A stretch of 64,000 nt of DNA from Desulfovibrio psychrotolerans (lineage in GTDB: Bacteria > Desulfobacterota > Desulfovibrionia > Desulfovibrionales > Desulfovibrionaceae): positions 283,857 through 347,856 of the forward strand of contig NZ_BLVP01000002.1 of NCBI RefSeq assembly GCF_013340305.1, given 5' to 3'. Under the pieces are notes generated by a model. The model had not been told where the DNA came from. It made no database searches and worked only from the letters and a program-made list of their open reading frames with translations. Of this stretch, positions 50,326 through 58,686 are shown piece by piece. Position 1 is the stretch's first letter; each line of letters begins with the position of its first letter. The translations under genes and the position numbers were made by a program.

Positions 50326-51195
50326 ATGCATTATGAAGGCGATATCATAAGGCCGCCCAGCGAACAGGATTCCATACTGCTGCAGGTGGCGACGGGGTGT
50401 CCCCACAACCGGTGTACATTTTGCGGGGCGTACCGTGACAAGGTATTTCGGGTGAAGGATGATGCTGTCATTCAGGAGGATATCGCGTGGGCGGCGCGGC
50501 ATCTGGTATCCATGCGCAGATTGTTTCTGTGCGACGGCGACTGCCTTGCTTTGCCGCAGGACCGGCTTGTGGGCATATTGCAGAGCATCCGCGGGCAGTT
50601 GCCGTGGGTGGCGCGGGTGGGCAGCTACGGCAGCGCCGCATCCATTGCCCGCAAAAGCGATACCCAGCTTGCGGAACTGCGCTCGCTGGGATTGTCGTTC
50701 ATCTATATGGGGCTTGAATCAGGAGATGATGCCGTGCTGCGCCGGGTGGGCAAAAACACGGACAGTGCCCGGATGATTGAACAGGGCAGGCGGTTGAACG
50801 GCGCGGGCATGAGGCTGAATGTTACCGTTATCGCCGGTTTGGGCGGCGTGGAGGGGAGCCTTGCACATGCCAGAGAAACGGCGCGTGTGCTCAACGCCCT
50901 TTCGCCGGACATGATAGGCGTGCTGAGCCTGATGCTTATTCCGGGAACACCGCTGCATGACGAGTATGAGCGCGGCGACTTTCTCTTGCCCGATACCATC
51001 GGGCTGCTGCATGAACTGCGGGAGATGCTCCGCGGGCTTGACATGCGCAGGGGGTTGCTGCTTGCCAACCATGCTTCCAATTCTCTGCCCATGACCGTGC
51101 GCCTGCCGCGCGACAAAGCCGATGCGCTGGCGCTTCTGGATGCCGCGCTGGAGGGCAGGGTGCCGCTGAAACCGGAGCACATGCGCACCTTGTAG
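50326..51195 (+). CDS. Radical SAM protein with CX4CX2C cluster motif
   Basis: A 289-residue radical S-adenosylmethionine protein. The cluster ligands are C25, C30 and C33 in GCPHNRCTFCGAY: CX4CX2C rather than the CX3CX2C of most families, a form known in a conserved subfamily of radical SAM proteins with this N-terminus. FIYMGLESGDDAVL is the GGE-like SAM-binding region. No partner or substrate gene is next to it, so function is unknown. It is divergent from the GlpR-type operon; its ATG has GGAAGGAGAGC ahead. Confidence 0.82.
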   Translation: MHYEGDIIRPPSEQDSILLQVATGCPHNRCTFCGAYRDKVFRVKDDAVIQEDIAWAARHLVSMRRLFLCDGDCLALPQDRLVGILQSIRGQLPWVARVGSYGSAASIARKSDTQLAELRSLGLSFIYMGLESGDDAVLRRVGKNTDSARMIEQGRRLNGAGMRLNVTVIAGLGGVEGSLAHARETARVLNALSPDMIGVLSLMLIPGTPLHDEYERGDFLLPDTIGLLHELREMLRGLDMRRGLLLANHASNSLPMTVRLPRDKADALALLDAALEGRVPLKPEHMRTL

Positions 51196-51233
51196 GAATG
51201 CCGCACGCGGAGCCGCTTCAGCAGGCGGCGCGG

Positions 51234-52427
51234 CTACTCCTCTGTATCCGGGGAATGGAGTATGGACAGCGGTTCGTCCAGCCCGTAGGCGCGGGCGAAG
51301 TTGCGGATGCGGGAGACGCTTGCATCTGAAAGTTCCTGCCCGGCTGTGGCGAGCAGGGTGCCATCGCGTGTTTCAATATTTTGGGCGGTGACCATGCCGG
51401 GGCGCAGGTCCTCCAGATAGAGTTGTCGGCTGGAACGGGGGGCACTGCCGCGTATCATCTCCGCAAAGGCGAGCAGGATGGTGGAGTCGTACACATCGTG
51501 CGCGGGGAGCATATCATTCAGGGCATCGTCCGGTTGCGCGCCGCTCTGGAGGCGGGCATCGTAGTCCAGAAGGATTTTGAGTGCTCTTGCGCCGAAGGAA
51601 ATCTGCCTGTTTTCCGAGAGGGACGTGTTCTGCTGGCGGACCATCTCCGCCACATCGTGCAGTCGGGGGATGTGCTTCAACAGATTATAGCCCACATCCG
51701 GGTGGTTGGCGAGCAGCTCCTTTTCATCTGCAGAGAGCTTGCCGCCTGCCAGCTTCTTGTGCAGCATGTCGGATGTGAGGGTGACGCAGCCTATCTGGCT
51801 GAGCATGGCGGCAAGGTCCAGCTTCCATGCGTCCGGGCGGTCGAACCGCTTTGCCAGCGCAGACATGTGACCCTTTATGCGCTGGCTGCGCCCGAAGGCT
51901 TCCGGGTTGGTAAGGGCAAGCACCTCTGTGAGCACGTTTATGGAGCCGCGCAGCGTTCCCCGCAGCAGGTCGCGTTCTGCGTTGACGAGACGGTAATGCT
52001 CCATGCCCGCTTCTATGGCGCGGATGAGGGTTTCTGTCTGGCAGGGCTTGGTGAGAAACCTGAACACGGCGCCATCGTTTACCGCCGCCACGGCTGCTTC
52101 CACATCCGCATGGGCGGTGAGCATGATGCGCACGGAGTCCGGCGAGAGGCTTCTGACTCTGCTGAGAAATTCCACCCCGTTCATTTTTGGCATGCGCAGG
52201 TCGGAAACCACCACCGCGAAGGCGGGATGGTCGCGTATGGTATCCAGCCCTGAAAGGGGCCCGGACGCGGTGGTGACGTCGAACCGCTTGCGGAGCGTGC
52301 GGCGGAAGCTGTCCAGAATATTGCTTTCGTCATCCACGAAGAGCACCCGGCGGTTCAACTGGTCCTGCGCGGAAGCCGGAGCGTTGCCGATGTCGTTGCG
52401 GGGGGTGGTGTCTTGCGATGCGCTCAT
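51234..52427 (-). CDS. Response regulator with degenerate HD-GYP-like domain
   Basis: A 397-residue protein. The receiver, residues about 20-145, is intact (FVDDE, VVVSDLRMP with the phosphoacceptor Asp, MLTAH and FLTKPC). The output region, about 170-330, looks like an HD-GYP hydrolase fold, but the metal pair HD is SQ (AAMLSQIGCVTL), the later HHE is replaced by QQN, and the GYP motif is absent; c-di-GMP hydrolysis is therefore unlikely. The C-terminal segment YLEDLRPGMVTAQNI is a short beta domain found after such modules. The start is ATG 52427. It is monocistronic and convergent to the radical SAM gene. Confidence 0.8.
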   Translation of the reverse strand: MSASQDTTPRNDIGNAPASAQDQLNRRVLFVDDESNILDSFRRTLRKRFDVTTASGPLSGLDTIRDHPAFAVVVSDLRMPKMNGVEFLSRVRSLSPDSVRIMLTAHADVEAAVAAVNDGAVFRFLTKPCQTETLIRAIEAGMEHYRLVNAERDLLRGTLRGSINVLTEVLALTNPEAFGRSQRIKGHMSALAKRFDRPDAWKLDLAAMLSQIGCVTLTSDMLHKKLAGGKLSADEKELLANHPDVGYNLLKHIPRLHDVAEMVRQQNTSLSENRQISFGARALKILLDYDARLQSGAQPDDALNDMLPAHDVYDSTILLAFAEMIRGSAPRSSRQLYLEDLRPGMVTAQNIETRDGTLLATAGQELSDASVSRIRNFARAYGLDEPLSILHSPDTEE

Positions 52428-52650
52428 GGGTATCCTTTGCGGAAAAAAGCCTTTGTGAGTGATGCCGGGGTGGGGGAAACCGTTTAGCGGCGCGCCTTTC
52501 CGAGTGGATCGGTACGGATTTCCGCCGGTTGTTCTTGCCAAGCCCGGTAATGATTGTTACCTTTTTGGCTGGTGTGAGCAATAGATGATACGTAGTTACA
52601 CCGACGGACACGCGTTCACGCGCAACATACATACGTTAAACGGAGGAACC

Positions 52651-53358
52651 ATGTTCGGTAGGACTGTCAGCGCACCCGGCGTACGCCGTGTGGAACTGGT
52701 CAATACTTTCATGCGGGGTGTTTACGGCTGGATGACGGCCGGTCTGGGCGTAACCGCTGCCACAGCGCTTGCTGTGGCCAGCAGCGAGACCATGCTCAAT
52801 CTTATTTTCGGCAATACCCTGCTGCTGTTGGTGCTCTTTTTCGGGCAGATCGGCCTGGTGCTGTATCTGAGCGCCCGTGTGAGCAAGCTTTCCGCCTCTG
52901 CCGCCACGGGGCTGTTCCTTGCGTACAGTGCGCTGAACGGCGTGACACTTTCTGCCATTCTGCTGGTGTATGCGCAGAGCACCATATTTAATGCGTTTTT
53001 CACGGCGGCCGGTATGTTTGCCGCCATGTCCATTTATGGCATGACCACCAAGCGTGACCTGACCGGAATGGGTCAGTTCATGATGATGGGGCTTTTCGGC
53101 ATCATCATTGCCATGATCATCAACATGTTCCTTGGCAGTTCCGCCATGGACATGATGATAAGCGTCATCGGCGTGATCATCTTCACCGGCCTTACCGCCT
53201 ATGACAGCCAGAAGCTGCGCTACATGGGCGAGACCATGCCTATGGACGATGCCACAGCCGTGCGGAGAGGCACCATTCTTGGAGCCCTGACCTTGTATCT
53301 GGATTTCATCAACCTTTTCCTTTTCCTGCTGCGGCTCTTCGGCGGGTCGAGAGACTAG
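52651..53358 (+). CDS. Bax inhibitor-1 / YccA family membrane protein
   Basis: A 235-residue inner-membrane protein with seven predicted spans, ending DFINLFLFLLRLFGGSRD, the C-terminal signature of the BI-1/YccA/YbhL family. Some family members are pH-sensitive Ca2+ leak channels and others interact with the FtsH protease. GGAGGAACC precedes ATG 52651; an open frame runs on from 52585 without conserved sequence. It ends at a terminator before lpxK. The region 52428-52650 is the divergent promoter region shared with the response regulator; I see no clear hexamers. Confidence 0.88.
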   Translation: MFGRTVSAPGVRRVELVNTFMRGVYGWMTAGLGVTAATALAVASSETMLNLIFGNTLLLLVLFFGQIGLVLYLSARVSKLSASAATGLFLAYSALNGVTLSAILLVYAQSTIFNAFFTAAGMFAAMSIYGMTTKRDLTGMGQFMMMGLFGIIIAMIINMFLGSSAMDMMISVIGVIIFTGLTAYDSQKLRYMGETMPMDDATAVRRGTILGALTLYLDFINLFLFLLRLFGGSRD

Positions 53359-53375
53359 GCGATACCGAAAACGAA

Positions 53376-53397
53376 GGGAGCCTCCGGCTCCCTTTTT
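53376..53397 (+). terminator. Terminator after the Bax inhibitor-1 gene
   Basis: GGGAGCC (53376-53382) pairs with GGCTCCC (53386-53392) around TCC, and TTTTT follows. Confidence 0.75.
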
Positions 53398-53421
53398 CAT
53401 TTCAACCGCGCCGGGGCGCAT

Positions 53422-54519
53422 ATGCCATCCCATTCCGCACAGCGACTGCTGTTTCCTCTGCTCAGCCCTTTGGGGCTGCTCTACGGTGCCGCCATGTCGG
53501 CGCGCAGACGCAGGCTTGAACGGGAAGGGGCGGGGGTTGTTCCTTCTGTTCCCGTGGTTTCCGTGGGGAACATAGGGTGGGGAGGCACCGGGAAGACGCC
53601 CGTGGTGGACTGGCTGCTCGGCTGGGCGGCGCAGGAAGGGCTGCGGGCCGTGGTGCTGACGCGGGGCTACAAGGCGGCACCGCCCCGTCTGCCGTATCTT
53701 GTGGATGCGCAGAGTGCACCCGGCGAGGCGGGCGATGAGCCGCTTATGCTGGCGCGCCAGCACCCGCTGGCGCGGGTGGTGGTGGACCCGGTACGGAGCA
53801 GGGCCGCGCAATGGGCGCAGGAGGCGCTTTCGCCCAACGTTTTCATTCTGGATGACGGATTCCAGCACCTTGCCGTACGCCGGAATCTTGATATCGTGCT
53901 CCTTGCACCGGAAGACCTGCGCGAGGACTGGAACAGAGTTATACCCGCCGGTTCGTGGCGCGAAGGGGCAGATGCCTTGAGCCGCGCCCATGCGTTCATT
54001 ATCAAGGCCGATCCCGCCCGGTTCATTGCGCTATTGCCGGATATCCGGCGGCGGCTTGCGGTGTTTGATGTTCCTGTTTTCGGCTTTCACCTGCGTTCCA
54101 CGGGGATTGTACGGGCGTGCGGTGGCGAGGATTGCGTAACGCCCGATGTGTTTGCTCCCGATGGATACGTGCTGTTCAGCGGAGTGGGAAACCCCGCTCA
54201 GGTGGAGGCGACGGCAACCGCGTTTTTAGGCAGGCCGCCTGTGCGGCATCATATTTTTGCGGACCATCACCGGTATACGGCAGACGATGTGGGAGCCATG
54301 GTTCGTCAGGCTCGTCAGACACGACCGTCGCAACGGGCGCTGCCACTGCTCTGCACTCCCAAGGACGCTGTGAAGATGGCGGACTTGCCGCCTGAAGTAA
54401 CGGGCGAAGTGTGGACCTTAGCACTGAAGACCGAGTTTGGTTCCGCGTGGAATTGTACTGCCTCGTTCCCCGAATGGTGGGACGAGGTCTGGCGGGGTAT
54501 GACGCCCGCCGAAGGATAG
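53422..54519 (+). CDS. lpxK: Tetraacyldisaccharide 4'-kinase
   Basis: Inner-membrane-associated kinase that phosphorylates lipid A precursor at the 4' position. Residues include a P-loop-like GNIGWGGTGKTP at about 49-60, VLTRGYK with the catalytic basic residues, NVFILDDGFQHLAVRRNLDIVLL and FADHHRYTADDV. 365 residues is normal. It supports a Gram-negative outer membrane. The next gene, rnr, begins three bases after its stop. Confidence 0.92.
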   Translation: MPSHSAQRLLFPLLSPLGLLYGAAMSARRRRLEREGAGVVPSVPVVSVGNIGWGGTGKTPVVDWLLGWAAQEGLRAVVLTRGYKAAPPRLPYLVDAQSAPGEAGDEPLMLARQHPLARVVVDPVRSRAAQWAQEALSPNVFILDDGFQHLAVRRNLDIVLLAPEDLREDWNRVIPAGSWREGADALSRAHAFIIKADPARFIALLPDIRRRLAVFDVPVFGFHLRSTGIVRACGGEDCVTPDVFAPDGYVLFSGVGNPAQVEATATAFLGRPPVRHHIFADHHRYTADDVGAMVRQARQTRPSQRALPLLCTPKDAVKMADLPPEVTGEVWTLALKTEFGSAWNCTASFPEWWDEVWRGMTPAEG

Positions 54520-54522
54520 AGA

Positions 54523-56973
54523 ATGGCTACATCAAAAAAGAAGAACGGCGCAGAATTGGCGCTGTCGCACAACGACATTTTGGCGTTGTTCAAAGAGGCA
54601 CGGCGTCCGCTCAAGATGGATGACCTGCTGCGTATGGCGGGTGTGGGAAAGCGGTGGAAGAAGGGATTGGAGCTGCAACTGGAGGACCTGAAGAATCAGG
54701 GCCGGGTGCTGCGCCTGCGCGGCGGCGCGTGGGGGCTTGCGGAGCAGCTTAAGATGCTCACAGGTACGCTGGAGGTGCAGCGTTCCGGGGTGGGATTTGT
54801 ATTGCCTGAAGACCGGAAACGCGGCGATGTGTTTGTGGCTCCGCACGCCATGGCGGATGCCATGCACGGTGACAAGGTTGTGGTGGCGCTGCTGCCCGGG
54901 GGAAGGCAGGGCAAGAACGTGGAAGGGCGCATTGTCCGCATTCTGGAACGTGCCCACGAGACTATGACCTGCCGTGTGGTGCGCAAGCTGGGAGGCGAGG
55001 GTTATTTGTGCCGTCCCACAGACCCGCGCCTGCGTATTTCCCTGATGGTGACCACGGACGCACTGGAAGAGAAGCCCGGTAAGGGGGAACTGCTGGTGGT
55101 GCGCCCCGAGGAGCAGGTGGAGGAAGGGCTGTGGAGTGCCGTGGCGCTGGAAAGCTTGGGGAATGAAGAGGCTGCGGGCGTGCAGGAGCGGCTGGTCAAA
55201 CTGAACAATGACATTCCCATGGAGTTTCCCCCTTCTGTGTTGCAGGAGGCGGCGGCGTTGCCTGCTGTGCCCTCCGCCGGGGATTTTGAAGGGCGCGTGG
55301 ACCTGCGGCATATGGCCTTTGTGACCATTGACGGTGCTACCGCCAAGGACTTTGACGATGCCGTGTATGTGGAGGCGCAGGGCGACGGCTACCGTCTGTG
55401 GGTTGCCATTGCGGACGTGAGCCACTATGTGCGGCCCGGTTCCGCCATGGACGAGGAGGCGCAGGAGCGCGCCAACTCATATTATTTTCCGCAATCGGTG
55501 GAACCCATGTTCCCCGAGGCGCTTTCTAACGGGTTGTGCAGCCTCAATCCGCGGGTGCCCAGACTTGCCATGGTGGCAGAGACCTATTTCTACGCCGATG
55601 GCAGCTACGGGAAGTCTAAGTTCTATGCTGCCGTCATTGAGAGCAAGGCACGGCTGACCTACGAGCAGGTTCATGCGGCGCTGGTGGACAGGGCGGCGGA
55701 GGAACGGCTGATGCTGGACCCCGTGCTGCCCATGCTGGAGAAGGCGGAAGAACTGGCGCGGTTGCTGAGAGCGCAGCGCACGCACAGGGGCAGCCTGGAC
55801 TTTGACCTGCCGGAAGCGGAGGTGGCCTTTAACGTCTTTGGTGAGCCGGTGGATTTGCGCCGCCGTGTGCGGCGTTTTTCGCATAAGATTATCGAAGAGT
55901 TCATGATTGCTGCCAACGAAGCGGTGGCACGGTTTCTTACGGAACGTGGCGAGCATTTTCTTTATCGATCCCACCCTGATCCGGACGGGGAAAAACTGCT
56001 CGGGCTGTTCCGCACGCTGCAACGCACGGACATGGCTCAGCATGTGCCCGAGACGCCTACGCCCGAAGCCTTGCAGCATGTACTGCGTATGGCACAGGGA
56101 ACGGATCAGGAGTTCATCGTCAACAGGCTGGCGCTGCGCACCATGATGCAGGCGAATTATACTCCGGAACATGAGGGGCACTTCGGGCTTGCCTCCGAAT
56201 GTTATTGCCACTTCACATCGCCCATACGGCGGTATGCGGACCTTGTGGTACATCGTGCGCTCAAGCACGCCCTGAAGGTGCCGGGGTTTGGTCCCAATCC
56301 CACGCCGGGGCAACTGATGCAGGTGGCGGACCACCTTAACGCCCGCGAACGCAAGGCCATGGAAGCGGAGCGCGAGATTCTGAAGCGGCTTACCGTGCTG
56401 TTCCTGCGGGACAGGATTGGAGAGCGCTATACGGGCATTATCAACGGTGTGACCGATTTCGGGTTCTGGGTGGAACTGGAAGAGGTGATGGCTGAAGGGC
56501 TGGTGCGCATCTCTACCGTGGACGACGATTATTACGGCTATTTCCCCGAGCGGCAGGAGCTTTTGGGCGAGCGCACAGGGCGGCGGTTCCGTCTGGGGCA
56601 GCGAGTGAATCTGTGGCTTGCCGAAGTGAATCTTTCCCGGCTGGAGATCAATTTCACGCTGCGGGATGAGGAAGATGGCGGGAAATCTGCCCGCCAGCCC
56701 GGCAAAGCCGTTGACGGGGATGGCGGAGAAGAGTTTGGCGCGGAACCCCAACCCCGCAAGACAGCTGGAAGGAGCAGACGCCCGGACAGGTCGGATGGTC
56801 CGAGTGATCAGGCTGGCAAGACGAGAGGCCGCAGTACCGGACGAAACGGTGGGGCCAGGGGTGGAGCCGGTTCCGGCACGGCACCGAAGAAGGCCGGTCG
56901 GACAGGAGACAAGCCGGGGACGCGCAAAAAAACGTCTGCCGGAGGAACCGGCCTTCGTAAAACGGAAAAATAA
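54523..56973 (+). CDS. rnr: Ribonuclease R
   Basis: 3'-5' exoribonuclease that degrades structured RNA. An N-terminal winged-helix region (about residues 12-70) is followed by cold-shock domains, the RNB catalytic domain with VTIDGATAKDFDDAV, whose Asp residues bind metal, and AEGLVRISTVDDDYYG of the S1 domain around residue 660. The last 110 residues are a Lys/Arg/Gly-rich tail as in other RNase R proteins. 816 residues. It follows lpxK after 3 bases, and its terminator lies inside the 3' end of the opposite gene. Confidence 0.93.
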   Translation: MATSKKKNGAELALSHNDILALFKEARRPLKMDDLLRMAGVGKRWKKGLELQLEDLKNQGRVLRLRGGAWGLAEQLKMLTGTLEVQRSGVGFVLPEDRKRGDVFVAPHAMADAMHGDKVVVALLPGGRQGKNVEGRIVRILERAHETMTCRVVRKLGGEGYLCRPTDPRLRISLMVTTDALEEKPGKGELLVVRPEEQVEEGLWSAVALESLGNEEAAGVQERLVKLNNDIPMEFPPSVLQEAAALPAVPSAGDFEGRVDLRHMAFVTIDGATAKDFDDAVYVEAQGDGYRLWVAIADVSHYVRPGSAMDEEAQERANSYYFPQSVEPMFPEALSNGLCSLNPRVPRLAMVAETYFYADGSYGKSKFYAAVIESKARLTYEQVHAALVDRAAEERLMLDPVLPMLEKAEELARLLRAQRTHRGSLDFDLPEAEVAFNVFGEPVDLRRRVRRFSHKIIEEFMIAANEAVARFLTERGEHFLYRSHPDPDGEKLLGLFRTLQRTDMAQHVPETPTPEALQHVLRMAQGTDQEFIVNRLALRTMMQANYTPEHEGHFGLASECYCHFTSPIRRYADLVVHRALKHALKVPGFGPNPTPGQLMQVADHLNARERKAMEAEREILKRLTVLFLRDRIGERYTGIINGVTDFGFWVELEEVMAEGLVRISTVDDDYYGYFPERQELLGERTGRRFRLGQRVNLWLAEVNLSRLEINFTLRDEEDGGKSARQPGKAVDGDGGEEFGAEPQPRKTAGRSRRPDRSDGPSDQAGKTRGRSTGRNGGARGGAGSGTAPKKAGRTGDKPGTRKKTSAGGTGLRKTEK

Positions 56974-57047
56974 GCTGGTTGCGTCCGCCCCTGATTCTGG
57001 AGCGGAGTGAAAGAAGACGTGTTTGGGGTGGGAAATTATGTGCCGAT

Positions 57048-57083
57048 ACGGCACCGTTGCTATGCGGCGGTGCCGTTTTTTTT
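57048..57083 (+). terminator. rnr terminator inside the end of the convergent gene
   Basis: ACGGCACCG (57048-57056) pairs with CGGTGCCGT (57068-57076), then a run of T. The T-run spans bases that encode the C-terminal Lys-Lys codons of the gene at 57060 on the opposite strand. Confidence 0.75.
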
Positions 57084-58598
57084 GCCGGGACCGAGGGTGC
57101 CCAGTCGGACGAATATTTCGCCCAAGCGCTGATTCAGATTGGTGGTGGTGCGGGATATGAGGTCCAGATTAAGCTGCACCAGCAGAAAAACCTTCTGCGG
57201 GGCGCGCTGCCACAGGGCGAGAATGCTTTTTTGCAGTGCGGGTTCAAGGTGCAGCATCTCCACCATGGCCTTGAAATCCTGAGGGAGTTGTTGGGCAAAG
57301 AGCAGGAATTCATCGTTGTCGGGGTCACGCACCCACAGCTTGTTGCGCCGGATGCGGTTCATACCCTGTTCGGCAAGTGCACCCACAGCCGCAACTCGGG
57401 CGCGGCGCAAGCGCATGGCACGCAGCTGCATTTTGCCGAGGTCATCTCCCGCCCGCTGGCGGATGATGGAGAGGAACTGGAATTCCAGCATGGCGTAGAA
57501 GGCTTGTTCTATGGATGCAAGGTCGAATGTGCCGAGCAGTTTCATTATGCAGGCGGCTTCTTTGCTTTCGAACATGCCCAGTGATTTTTGAAAATCCTGC
57601 CGCATGATGTTCAGGCTGAACGCGGCGGTGCAGGCCATGATGCGGACCTGTTCCAGCACGAATGCGGCGTGTCCCTCATCCAGTACGGTTCCTTCCGCAT
57701 CGGTTGCGCCTGATGCTCCCCCGTTCAGGAGGGCTTGTGCGTTTTCGTATGAAAGACCGGCGGGGTCCATGCAGACTATGCGGGCGATGTGGGGCAGGTC
57801 GGACAGTTGAAAGGGGAGTGCTGTGGTTTGGGCAAGGGTTGTGAGGTGTTCTACAAGCCCTTTGCGCGCCCTGCGGGATTCGAATGAGCGCAGGCTCTCT
57901 TCGTACGTGCTTTGTGCGCGGGTTTTTTCTACGGATTTGGCCGTGTTTTTCAGGCGGCTCAGGATGTCGTCGAAATTGAAGCGGATGACCAGCCGGGATT
58001 TGTCGCGCCTGATGGAATATAGCTGGTTGGCGGTGATTTCTCTGTAGGCGCAGTCCGCCAGCATGCCGATGAAGTGATCGAAATGTTCCTTCCAGAACCG
58101 TTCGCCCAATTCCACCGTTTCCATAATGGAGTCTATGGGGTGCAGTGCTTCTTCGCCGTAGTGGCGGATGAGCACCTCGCTGAAATTGTCTACGCTCAGT
58201 GCGGTGGTGTAGACAACGCTCTGCACCGCCTTGAGCAGCAGGGATTCCAGATTGAGGAGCAGGGGGACTTCTGCTTCCGCACCTGCGTTGTCGCCGCTTG
58301 AGGCCAGCCCGCCGTATTTGTTCAGCAGGTTGATGAATGCGGAGATGAGGTTGCCCACGGGTTCGTGGAGCGGTTCGGCGGCACCCCGGATGGTAAGAAA
58401 GTCAACGGCGGCTCTTTGCTGCGGTGTAAGAAGGGGAAATTCGTTGATGCGGTCTTTGTTGGTGTTGATGAAGCACAGCAAAACTTCGCGTTCCAGAATC
58501 TCGCGAACGGTTTTCCGTTCCTTCTGCTCCCGCAGAGTGTTCCAGTACGCGGTAAAGCGTTGCGCAGGAGAGAGTGCCGGGGCTGTCTCCGTTGTCAT
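57060..58598 (-). CDS. Uncharacterised 512-residue protein
   Basis: A soluble, largely helical, Leu/Ala-rich protein without signal peptide or membrane segment. No recognised domain, catalytic motif or cysteine pattern was seen; the N-terminus MTTETAPALSPAQRFTAYWNTLREQKERKTVREILERE looks like a short coiled region. Compositional features and neighbour-like codon use support a real gene, and the start at 58598 has AAAAGGG upstream. It lies downstream of recN with an 88-base gap and convergent to rnr. Confidence 0.75.
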   Translation of the reverse strand: MTTETAPALSPAQRFTAYWNTLREQKERKTVREILEREVLLCFINTNKDRINEFPLLTPQQRAAVDFLTIRGAAEPLHEPVGNLISAFINLLNKYGGLASSGDNAGAEAEVPLLLNLESLLLKAVQSVVYTTALSVDNFSEVLIRHYGEEALHPIDSIMETVELGERFWKEHFDHFIGMLADCAYREITANQLYSIRRDKSRLVIRFNFDDILSRLKNTAKSVEKTRAQSTYEESLRSFESRRARKGLVEHLTTLAQTTALPFQLSDLPHIARIVCMDPAGLSYENAQALLNGGASGATDAEGTVLDEGHAAFVLEQVRIMACTAAFSLNIMRQDFQKSLGMFESKEAACIMKLLGTFDLASIEQAFYAMLEFQFLSIIRQRAGDDLGKMQLRAMRLRRARVAAVGALAEQGMNRIRRNKLWVRDPDNDEFLLFAQQLPQDFKAMVEMLHLEPALQKSILALWQRAPQKVFLLVQLNLDLISRTTTNLNQRLGEIFVRLGTLGPGKKNGTAA

Positions 58599-58686
58599 CT
58601 GACCCTTTTCCCTTGGTTGTGTGCCGCACGGGTGCGGAAAGTGCTTTCGAATATGGGCAAAAAAGAGGGTTCATGCAAGCGCATAC

